From Reticulitermes lucifugus (lineage: Eukaryota; Arthropoda; Insecta; Blattodea; Rhinotermitidae): DNA of 21,646 nt. Where the stretch lies: the NCBI GenBank assembly GCA_026260175.1, contig JAKCWW010002794.1:251-21896 (forward strand). The letters are read 5' to 3'. The translations under genes and the position numbers were made by a program. Below the pieces are notes generated by a model. It searched no databases. It saw only the letters and a list, made by a program, of their open reading frames with translations, and was not told the origin of the DNA. Shown here piece after piece: positions 19,201-21,646 of the stretch (positions are counted from its first letter, which is position 1; each line of letters begins with the position of its first letter).

Positions 19201-20745
19201 GTGCAACATTTGTCTGAATGCTGCGACCAAATATCTGGAGAGAAAGAGAGAGAGAGAGAAAAACATGTAACTCAAATTTTAATAATCTGTTACAGTTTAA
19301 TCACCTTCTTCTTCATCAGCTTTCATGAACTTGGCCCTATTGACTGTTCCAAGACCTTATGGCATAATGTTGATATATCAAACTGGTCAACTTATTATTG
19401 AAAACCAACAAGACAAGGTCTTTAAATGTCAATCGAGAGTGGCTAACTGTAGCAGGACAAGTTCAAAGTTGTGCCTTTAAAGAACTATGAGGTGTGACCA
19501 AATAACTATCAGATAGGCTGCAAGGGCAGGTCTTTGCTCTTCTGGGATATTACGTGGTGTTGGTTGTAGCTGGCAGTAATAAACTACTAACCAACACTGT
19601 GCAACATCCCAGAAGTGTAAAGACCTCAACTATGCTGCAGCAGATGCCTAAATTACGCACAGGCTGCAAAATGACTCTGCCACAATTAGTACATAACTCC
19701 TGTGCCTGATAATAGTAAAATACAATCTGCTGAATTACATGCGATTAATTTTAAAAGAGTGAAATGTCTTAGATTTGATGTTCTCAGAGCAGTGCTGATG
19801 AAAATTGCATTCTTTTGACATAGGATACCTGCCAACTGGTATACAGCTGCAAGGAACTATATACCAGTCTACAGAATGTCATATCCCAGAAGCAAATGTG
19901 TTGCGCAGAAGTAACACATTATGAAGAACTTCATCTGTAATGCTTCTGTGATTTGTTTTCCAAATAATGACAGACTTTAAAGAAGAGTACACATATACTA
20001 AGACCTGTTTCAAACTGAACAAAACTGTTACAAAAACATACAACATGTTAAACTTCACTTCAGACAGGAAATGATAGCAAAATTCAAAACATCTGCTTGG
20101 CTTTCAAAGTGGAATGACTTGCACTGAAGACTGTATTTTTTGCACGTCGATCTATGAGCAACACAAATAAAAATGTTGTACAAGTTGGGTCACTTACTGA
20201 TGAAGATAGGCATATCACTATTAATAACTTAATTCATGCCCCATCAAAACTACACAGAAAAATAATGCAGACTAATTCTGTACAACAATTTCTAAAGCAC
20301 ATAATTTTGATAACTACAGGCTTTGCCTTGCTGGTTTCTCACATTTCATAATACATATGCTCTGGCAAAATGTGCAAGTTAAAGAAAAAACACCATGAGG
20401 ATGAATCACATCACCTTGGCAACATTCGCAGTACCTAACCTATATCGATTTTGGTTACAGCACAAAGCGCAATGAGCTTCCCATAAGCAGAGGCAAAGAA
20501 AAAGAAAGTAAACTAGGAAGTACTTCGGGTTACTAAGGCTGTGCATTTTTGCACACCCATTATTTCACTAAAATTTATTCCCCTTGTCATGATTTAATTC
20601 AACACATGTACCTCAATGTATGAAGGTGCTCTTTGAGAATCCTGTGTGCCAAGCATTACTCGAACTCCTGTCATCACCAATGAGCTTTCCTGATTCGTTA
20701 TTTCAGTGCTGAATCCTGCTGGCTTTGTTGATACAACGTACATCC
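805..20745 (-). CDS. UBR4: UBR4/poe E3 ubiquitin ligase, internal part (18 exons)
   Basis: UBR4 is a giant N-recognin E3 ligase of the Arg/N-degron pathway. In mammals it works with KCMF1 and calmodulin in protein quality control; the fly orthologue is poe (pushover). Eighteen minus-strand exons join in one open frame of about 1,033 codons, and all 17 junction phases agree. Stretches recognisable from vertebrate UBR4 include [64 protein letters not shown] and [17 protein letters not shown]. The UBR box (upstream) and C-terminal zinc module (downstream) are not in the window, so both ends are truncated by the window rather than broken. No frameshift or in-frame stop was seen in any exon, which argues for a functional gene. 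The family assignment rests on recalled family sequence, not a database search. Confidence 0.95.
1105..1695 (-). other. Intron 17, mostly SINE-like
   Basis: Intron between window exons 17 and 18. A probable tRNA-derived SINE occupies about 1357-1567. The rest is AT-rich with no recognisable feature. Confidence 0.7.
1357..1567 (-). mobile_element. Probable tRNA-derived SINE
   Basis: On the minus strand an A-box-like TAACTCAGTATAGTAA (1567-1552) is followed 37 nt on by a B-box-like GGGTTCTATTC (1529-1519), the internal RNA polymerase III promoter layout of a tRNA head. About 140 nt of non-tRNA body follows, then an A-rich end (GTAAATAAAAGAAAAAT, around 1373-1357). Both boxes deviate from consensus, so this is likely an old copy. 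End points are approximate. Confidence 0.5.
1696..1845 (-). CDS. UBR4: UBR4 window exon 17
   Basis: Fifty codons, phase 0 at both ends. The peptide begins [20 protein letters not shown], continues [20 protein letters not shown] and ends [10 protein letters not shown]. It is almost collinear and gap-free with vertebrate UBR4. No part of it shows as a long ATG-initiated ORF because it is an internal exon; splice sites GTTGTAG|GCT and AAG|GTGAGG define it. Confidence 0.97.
2742..2990 (-). repeat. Candidate interspersed repeat, unclassified
   Basis: A 74-codon open frame on the minus strand (starting [15 protein letters not shown], later [11 protein letters not shown] and [12 protein letters not shown]) resembles repeat-derived reading frames I associate with cockroach and termite gene predictions. 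There are no splice signals consistent with UBR4. No terminal repeats were found, so the class and true ends are unknown. Confidence 0.3.
3345..3509 (-). repeat. Candidate DNA-transposon/MITE remnant with ATATAAGA motifs
   Basis: Read on the minus strand from 3509: TTACCTTATTTACCCGAATA, then two ATATAAGAnnA motifs about 20 nt apart (GAATATAAGATGATCC and GGCATATAAGACAACC). This paired motif recurs in dispersed repeats of many animal genomes. A poly-purine/poly-A stretch near 3345-3400 may mark the other side. Family not assigned. Confidence 0.4.
3800..4031 (-). CDS. UBR4: UBR4 window exon 16
   Basis: One base plus 77 codons. It begins [20 protein letters not shown], then [39 protein letters not shown] and ends PLTFQQ. 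The [17 protein letters not shown] block is nearly identical to vertebrate UBR4 and one of the strongest identifications in the window. The acceptor is CTTACAG|T and the donor CAG|GTAATG. Confidence 0.97.
4032..4337 (-). other. Intron 15, nothing recognised
   Basis: 306 bp, AT-rich, GT...AG bounded. I see no repeat, ORF or RNA structure of note. Confidence 0.8.
4338..4488 (-). CDS. UBR4: UBR4 window exon 15
   Basis: Two bases, 49 codons and two bases. The peptide starts [18 protein letters not shown], goes on to [15 protein letters not shown] and ends [10 protein letters not shown]. The S-x-T-A-A-x-L-L-x-x-G-x-x-D-Y-C-L and L-L-x-Y-W-K patterns match vertebrate UBR4. The donor GGAAAGG|GTAAGG leaves GG, which joins T of the next exon. 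Confidence 0.93.
4489..6061 (-). other. Intron 14
   Basis: About 1.57 kb. The only structured item is an exon-like open stretch at 5413-5510 (see findings). The rest is AT-rich with no recognisable element. Confidence 0.7.
6062..6236 (-). CDS. UBR4: UBR4 window exon 14
   Basis: Fifty-eight codons plus one base. The peptide runs [20 protein letters not shown], then [11 protein letters not shown], and [10 protein letters not shown]. The donor is CTTA|GTGAGT, so the split Ser codon is completed by GT of the next exon, giving LLSVLMSRSK (human LLSVFMSRTK). The coding frame stays open past the donor, but the splice is well supported by homology. Confidence 0.95.
6960..7068. repeat. CAGA/CAGG microsatellite with repeat-like flank
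   Basis: Positions 7031-7068 are an imperfect (CAGA)n/(CAGG)n run. The preceding sequence (ATTTCATGAAAATCCATCC near 6980-7000) has the form of the conserved tail that precedes CAGA microsatellites in many insect dispersed repeats. The upstream limit is uncertain and could reach back to about 6780. Confidence 0.45.
7859..7869 (+). repeat. Poly-G run (11 G)
   Basis: Eleven consecutive G on the plus strand inside intron 13. In the gene's transcript this reads as poly-C. Its length may be an assembly-sensitive homopolymer. Confidence 0.9.
7988..8149 (-). CDS. UBR4: UBR4 window exon 13
   Basis: Fifty-four codons, phase 0 at both ends. An acidic start ([20 protein letters not shown]) is followed by a helical block [16 protein letters not shown] and then [19 protein letters not shown](Y/F)MQ is a strong UBR4 marker and marks the return from the disordered linker to the helical repeat region. 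The acceptor is TTTTTAG|ACTCAG and the donor ATGCAG|GTAACA. Confidence 0.94.
8150..9410 (-). other. Intron 12
   Basis: About 1.26 kb. It contains a poly-T run near 8620-8629 and a short (CAT)n stretch at 8692-8709. Nothing else recognised. Confidence 0.75.
9411..9572 (-). CDS. UBR4: UBR4 window exon 12
   Basis: Fifty-four codons, phase 0 at both ends. The peptide begins [20 protein letters not shown], then [10 protein letters not shown], and ends GAPAGFQ. The SGRSSAYGD block is conserved in vertebrate UBR4. The exon is Gly/Ser-rich and probably disordered. Plus-strand open frames here are antisense shadows. Confidence 0.93.
9939..10035. repeat. Near-perfect inverted repeat, 45-bp arms
   Basis: Arms 9939-9983 and 9991-10035 are reverse complements with one mismatch (G at 9946 against the partner of T at 10028). 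The loop is GACAAAA. The right arm encodes the reverse-transcriptase C-terminus, so the left arm is a duplicated inverted piece of the same element. It would form a strong hairpin in either strand. Confidence 0.95.
10213..10244 (+). repeat. (ATGT)n microsatellite
   Basis: About eight ATGT units, starting at AATGTATGT and ending GTAAATAG. The position right after a retrotransposon 3' UTR suggests it is that element's tail. Confidence 0.9.
10487..10654 (-). CDS. UBR4: UBR4 window exon 11
   Basis: Fifty-six codons, phase 0 at both ends. The Leu/Gln-rich start ([20 protein letters not shown]) continues the previous exon. The second half has the conserved acidic/Ser/Thr block [20 protein letters not shown], then [11 protein letters not shown], which closely matches vertebrate UBR4. 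It is probably disordered and phosphorylatable. The donor is GAGCAG|GTAATA. Confidence 0.95.
10655..11006 (-). other. Intron 10, nothing recognised
   Basis: 352 bp, A-rich on the plus strand. Overlapping ORFs on both strands are extensions of exon shadows. No repeat or structure noted. Confidence 0.75.
11007..11117 (-). CDS. UBR4: UBR4 window exon 10 (Leu/Gln-rich)
   Basis: Thirty-seven codons, phase 0 at both ends. The peptide is [20 protein letters not shown], continuing as a Leu-Gln-Gly repeat to SGQALQ. The DNA carries three CAAGGACT copies, so part of the tract looks duplicated in place. The call rests on clean TTGTTAG|GAC and CAG|GTATTG sites, phase and position directly after the UIM-like exon. 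Vertebrates have a shorter Ser/Leu-rich linker here. Confidence 0.87.
11118..11901 (-). other. Intron 9, nothing recognised
   Basis: 784 bp. Plus- and minus-strand ORFs of 68-77 codons show no family resemblance. No clear repeat seen. Confidence 0.75.
11902..12047 (-). CDS. UBR4: UBR4 window exon 9 (UIM-like helix)
   Basis: Two bases plus 48 codons. It begins [20 protein letters not shown], then FPPMLDIP and [17 protein letters not shown] at the very end, before the donor CAG|GTGAGC. The last block is nearly invariant in UBR4 proteins. It fits a ubiquitin-interacting motif: an acidic run, then hydrophobic positions and Ala-x-x-x-Ser. Ubiquitin binding is inferred. Confidence 0.95.
12048..12796 (-). 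other. Intron 8 with a small MITE
   Basis: 749 bp. Contains the 74-bp inverted-repeat element at 12180-12253. The remaining sequence is AT-rich without recognised features. Confidence 0.75.
12180..12253. mobile_element. 74-bp TA-flanked MITE (pogo/Tc1-mariner type)
   Basis: The element starts CAGTAAAACC (12180-12189) and ends GGTTTTACTG (12244-12253), a perfect 10-bp terminal inverted repeat. It is flanked by TA on both sides (12178-12179 and 12254-12255). TA target duplication and CAGT termini are the hallmarks of pogo/Tc1-mariner-type elements. It has no coding capacity and would need a transposase supplied elsewhere. Confidence 0.7.
12797..12919 (-). CDS. UBR4: UBR4 window exon 8 (acidic linker)
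   Basis: Two bases, 40 codons and one base. It encodes an acidic, Ser/Gln-rich linker ([20 protein letters not shown], then [15 protein letters not shown]). Sequence similarity to vertebrates is weak here; the call rests on clean TTCTTAG|GT and GCAG|GTTAG splice sites, fitting phases on both sides and position. Human UBR4 also has an acidic, disordered insert between the RVLRPR block and the [11 protein letters not shown] block. Confidence 0.85.
13028..13261 (-). CDS. UBR4: UBR4 window exon 7
   Basis: Two bases, 77 codons and one base. Conserved blocks are [40 protein letters not shown] and [11 protein letters not shown]. They are followed by an RLRRRR basic cluster and a Pro/Ser-rich tail ending CSTP. 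The VSFS.KQA.IRVLRPR block is among the most recognisable in UBR4. The basic cluster could act as a nuclear targeting signal (inference only). Confidence 0.95.
13262..14364 (-). other. Intron 6
   Basis: About 1.1 kb. Contains a (GAAA)n-like stretch at 13789-13816. ORFs here (for example 13533-13745 minus, 13730-13966 plus) look random; the plus one is inflated by the Lys/Glu-coding microsatellite. Confidence 0.75.
13789..13816 (+). repeat. (GAAA)n microsatellite
   Basis: Imperfect GAAA/AAAG repeat on the plus strand, flanked by further purine-rich sequence. Confidence 0.85.
14365..14502 (-). CDS. UBR4: UBR4 window exon 6
   Basis: Two bases, 45 codons and one base. The peptide runs [20 protein letters not shown] to [19 protein letters not shown]. 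It is predicted helical, with the W-x-L-H-x-x-x-P pattern seen in UBR4 just before the G-L-T-H-x-E-A-T-V motif. The ORF frame stays open well into the flanking intron, but a clear TTACAG acceptor sets the boundary. Confidence 0.92.
14897..14923 (+). repeat. (AG)n microsatellite
   Basis: Uninterrupted AG dinucleotide run of about 27 bases on the plus strand, reading (CT)n in the transcript. It is far from the nearest acceptor (14502). Confidence 0.95.
15031..15148 (+). repeat. GAT/GAC/GAG compound trinucleotide microsatellite
   Basis: About 118 bp of GAT units broken by two GATCAG interruptions, then a GAC block, a GAG block and more GAT. The interruptions recur at a similar spacing, suggesting duplication of a larger unit. 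The reverse strand gives a His-rich open frame that is an artefact of the repeat. Confidence 0.95.
15211..15388 (+). repeat. Degenerate ~17-bp tandem array of TTTACACC cores
   Basis: Cores TTTACACC, TTTATGCC, TTTAACACC, TTTACACC, TTTACACT and TTTAACACC begin at 15211, 15226, 15242, 15260, 15277 and 15296 (spacing 15-19). Two more, TTTATATC and TTTACGCC, lie at 15366 and 15381. The linkers are T-rich. Diverged TTTAAC copies near 15160-15175 may extend it. Confidence 0.55.
15615..15810 (-). CDS. UBR4: UBR4 window exon 5
   Basis: Sixty-five codons plus one base. It starts [18 protein letters not shown], passes through [20 protein letters not shown] and [10 protein letters not shown], and ends EVCP. 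The RLV.TAR motif and the N-L-x-x-F-T-E block match vertebrate UBR4. The acceptor is CTTACAG|GATCAG and the donor TGTCCAG|GTTAG. Confidence 0.93.
15811..17011 (-). other. Intron 4, little recognised
   Basis: About 1.2 kb. There is a small perfect inverted repeat GTTTTCTTGA/TCAAGAAAAC (15916-15925 and 15948-15957, 22-nt loop). The rest is unremarkable AT-rich sequence. Confidence 0.75.
17012..17222 (-). CDS. UBR4: UBR4 window exon 4
   Basis: One base plus 70 codons, from [13 protein letters not shown] through [19 protein letters not shown] to [10 protein letters not shown]. This looks like helical solenoid sequence; vertebrate UBR4 has the same LxLPxP and RxAYHxxK signatures at this point. 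It ends in phase 0 at AAG|GTGTGT and continues as DQALLKHV in the next exon. Confidence 0.93.
17300..17430 (-). mobile_element. Possible reverse-transcriptase C-terminal relic
   Basis: In the short intron between window exons 3 and 4, the minus strand reads [19 protein letters not shown], then [10 protein letters not shown] and a stop (17302-17300). A D-R-x-x-W-x-x-x-V-x-x-x-K-A pattern near the stop is common at the C-terminus of insect non-LTR reverse transcriptases. The stretch is too short to classify. Confidence 0.25.
17480..17629 (-). CDS. UBR4: UBR4 window exon 3
   Basis: One base completes the Val codon from the previous exon, followed by [18 protein letters not shown] Thr/Ala/Ser-rich stretch ([17 protein letters not shown]) follows and the exon ends VQLTSLD plus two bases. 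The start (YGKTK..FGWP) is strongly conserved in UBR4 and the tail is a variable linker. The acceptor is GTGTAG|GTATGG and the donor GACAG|GTGTG. Confidence 0.92.
17630..19076 (-). other. Intron 2 with a SINE-like copy
   Basis: About 1.45 kb. A tRNA-like head and body lie at about 18530-18665. A poly-A run sits near 18185-18196. No other features recognised. Confidence 0.7.
18530..18665 (-). mobile_element. Probable tRNA-derived SINE
   Basis: On the minus strand GTGGCCTCCTTCTATCAGCT (A-box region, from 18659) is followed about 41 nt later by AGGTTCAATCC (18618-18608), a good B box, with GGGCCTCTCACCATGGAGGA between. This arrangement mimics a tRNA gene with a decayed A box. About 70 nt of body follows. 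No CCA-competent cloverleaf is apparent, so it is not called a tRNA gene. Confidence 0.45.
19077..19234 (-). CDS. UBR4: UBR4 window exon 2
   Basis: Fifty-two codons plus two bases. The exon begins [20 protein letters not shown], then [11 protein letters not shown], and ends near VTMVDSIK, all close to vertebrate UBR4. The donor is placed as AAAGT|GTAAGC, because the two leftover bases plus G of the next exon give a Val codon and the K-V-Y-G-K-T-K continuation (human K-I-Y-G-K-T-K). A (CT)n tract on the minus strand directly precedes the acceptor. Confidence 0.93.
19238..19260 (-). repeat. (CT)n microsatellite serving as polypyrimidine tract
   Basis: On the transcribed strand this reads as an almost pure (CT)n run ending TCTCCAG at the acceptor of window exon 2. 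It fills the place of the polypyrimidine tract bound by U2AF. Confidence 0.85.
19528..19626. repeat. Imperfect hairpin, ~42-nt arms
   Basis: Arms 19528-19569 and 19584-19626 are reverse complements with about 35 of 42 matches and one 1-nt gap, around a 14-nt loop. Matching blocks include AGGTCTTT, CTTCTGGGAT and GTGTTGGTT. Several mismatches are G/A differences that would be G:U wobbles in RNA of one or other strand. GAGGTGTGACCAAATAAC at 19488 resembles a mariner terminal sequence, so a transposon origin is possible. Confidence 0.6.
20612..20745 (-). CDS. UBR4: UBR4 window exon 1
   Basis: First exon visible in transcription order. It starts after a TTTTTGTAG acceptor, with two bases completing a codon from an exon outside the window, then 44 codons, and ends at ATT GAG before GTACAT. 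The peptide is beta-rich ([18 protein letters not shown] early, then [12 protein letters not shown] and RAPSYIE). It continues directly into IFGRS of the next exon, as in vertebrate UBR4. The alternating hydrophobic pattern suggests a beta-sandwich, which is an inference. Confidence 0.9.
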
Positions 20746-20976
20746 CTACAAAAACATAAATACAATTTCAACACTCAATATAGAATAATGATCCAGACTT
20801 CCAACTTCCAAAATTTCTAATATTATAATATTAAACAAGACAAAAAAGAAACCTATGCCAATGGTACTGCTCTGCTGTTACACTACAGATTAAAAGGAAA
20901 ATAAAAGAAACAAAGCATGAATAATGAGAGGAAAGAATGAAAAAAAAAAGAAATAAATAAAGAGTATATCACTGTT

Positions 20977-21266
20977 ATGTTATTTAGCCCTCGTGTTGTA
21001 GTTTCAAGTTTAATATTAATTTTTGTGTGTGTGTGTTGTTTCTTTGCTTTGGTAAAAATCATGTACAATAACATCTATTCAAGATTCCTGCACTCAAAGA
21101 ACGTTAATTGTGTGTTTGTTCGTGATTCTGATTTGTACCTATTTGTATATCTTTATTCTACGACTTCTTATTTGTTCCATTGTATCTATTATGACAGTTT
21201 CTATATCCAATGGATTGTTATCCTGTATATGGATTTTATTGGAATGCAAATAAACTGAACTGAACC
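20977..21266 (+). mobile_element. Possible non-LTR retrotransposon 3' end
   Basis: T-rich sequence with a (GT)n run at 21024-21036 ends in GGAATGCAAATAAACTGAAC then TGAAC, a short tandem (AACTG) tail. A 3' UTR ending in AATAAA-like sequence plus a short tandem repeat is typical of insect CR1/jockey-like insertions. No reverse-transcriptase coding is recognisable, so the upstream limit is a guess. Confidence 0.35.
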
Positions 21267-21507
21267 TGCACTGCATACAGCAGCCTTGAAATTCCAGTTA
21301 TGTACTTTGAAGGAATCTATCCACAAAACATGGGCTTCCTAAAACATTCCAACTCTCTGGATAAGCTATGGTCACACATTCGCTTTTCACAAACAGCTTC
21401 CAACTGCAAATTTATGAACAGTAAAAGCATGCTGTTTCAAAAGTCTCTGTTTCTGTTGCTCCAAGCTGATTCATGGACATAGTAAAAACCATTCAATTAG
21501 GTATTTT

Positions 21508-21646
21508 TTTTTTGTATGGCTCGACAGCCTTATATGAACCTAGGCCTCCTCGTTTCGTCGAGGTTTCATGGTCACACACATTCCAGACACACCACAGTCG
21601 GTAGGACTCCTCTGGATGAGGGACCAGCTCGTCGCAGAGACCTCTA
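21508..21646 (-). mobile_element. Candidate SINE/retroelement 3' end with A tail (cut by window)
   Basis: On the minus strand a GC-richer segment runs from the window edge and ends GTCGAGCCATAC followed by nine A. It stays open in one frame (ELVPHPEESYRLWCVWNVCD, then HETSTKRGGL). Very similar frames turn up in cockroach and termite predicted proteins, which I recall as repeat-derived. The A tail and composition shift support retroposition in minus orientation. Confidence 0.4.

Larger units (their letters stand above)
19235..20611 (-). other. Intron 1
   Basis: About 1.38 kb. It begins (at the 3' splice site side) with an AG microsatellite at 19238-19260 and holds the hairpin at 19528-19626 and a smaller one at 19835-19868. 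Nothing else recognised. Confidence 0.75.
20746..21646 (-). other. Upstream intron (partial)
   Basis: Sequence upstream of window exon 1. I find no further UBR4 exon before the window edge. It contains a candidate retrotransposon 3' end (about 20977-21266) and a repeat at 21508-21646. Confidence 0.7.

Noticed and set aside
19835-19868. Inverted repeat ACTGGTATA/TATACCAGT as an operator-like site.
   Set aside because: Nine base pairs in AT-rich intron with no context; expected by chance in a window this size.
20746-21646. A further upstream UBR4 exon or the gene's 5' end.
   Set aside because: No minus-strand open stretch with acceptor and donor in suitable phase; the needed preceding exon (ending with one extra base) must lie beyond the window.
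1-21646. Bacterial-type defence system, CRISPR array or operon.
   Set aside because: The window is a spliced animal gene with GT/AG introns; there are no regularly spaced direct repeats, ribosome-binding sites or co-oriented gene clusters.

Overview
The window is animal nuclear DNA, most likely from an insect. It is AT-rich, and a single gene is spread over many short exons (111-300 bp) bounded by GT...AG introns of 0.1-2 kb. The introns carry microsatellites and old transposon debris. Several repeat remnants resemble elements I associate with cockroach and termite genomes, so Blattodea is my best guess. That placement is memory-based and was not searched.

One gene explains essentially all recognisable coding sequence. 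It is the minus-strand central-to-C-terminal part of the giant E3 ubiquitin ligase UBR4 (p600; Drosophila poe/pushover, plant BIG). I can place 18 consecutive internal exons, in transcription order: 20745-20612, 19234-19077, 17629-17480, 17222-17012, 15810-15615, 14502-14365, 13261-13028, 12919-12797, 12047-11902, 11117-11007, 10654-10487, 9572-9411, 8149-7988, 6236-6062, 4488-4338, 4031-3800, 1845-1696 and 1104-805. They total 3,101 nt (about 1,033 codons). All 17 junctions keep the reading frame and every intron has GT/AG ends. The segment corresponds roughly to residues 2,500-3,600 of the ~5,180-residue human protein (estimated, not aligned). The N-terminus with the UBR box and the C-terminal zinc-binding E3 module lie outside the window on either side.

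The encoded segment runs from a beta-rich stretch (exons 1-3 of the window), through helical solenoid-like sequence (exons 4-7), into an acidic, Ser/Gly- and Leu/Gln-rich low-complexity linker that holds a ubiquitin-interacting-motif-like helix (exons 8-12), and back into conserved helical repeats (exons 13-18).

The introns hold probable tRNA-derived SINEs (near 1360-1567 and 18530-18665), a 74-bp TA-flanked miniature inverted-repeat element (12180-12253), and a 5'-snapback 3' end of a non-LTR retrotransposon (9939-10244). They also hold pogo-like terminal sequence at the left edge, several microsatellites, a degenerate ~17-bp tandem array (15211-15388) and a 99-nt imperfect hairpin (19528-19626). 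I see no second gene, RNA gene, CRISPR array or bacterial-type system, and nothing I would call a wholly new system. The best leads are the snapback retrotransposon, the run of frame-neutral exons encoding the linker, and the Leu/Gln-rich insertion.
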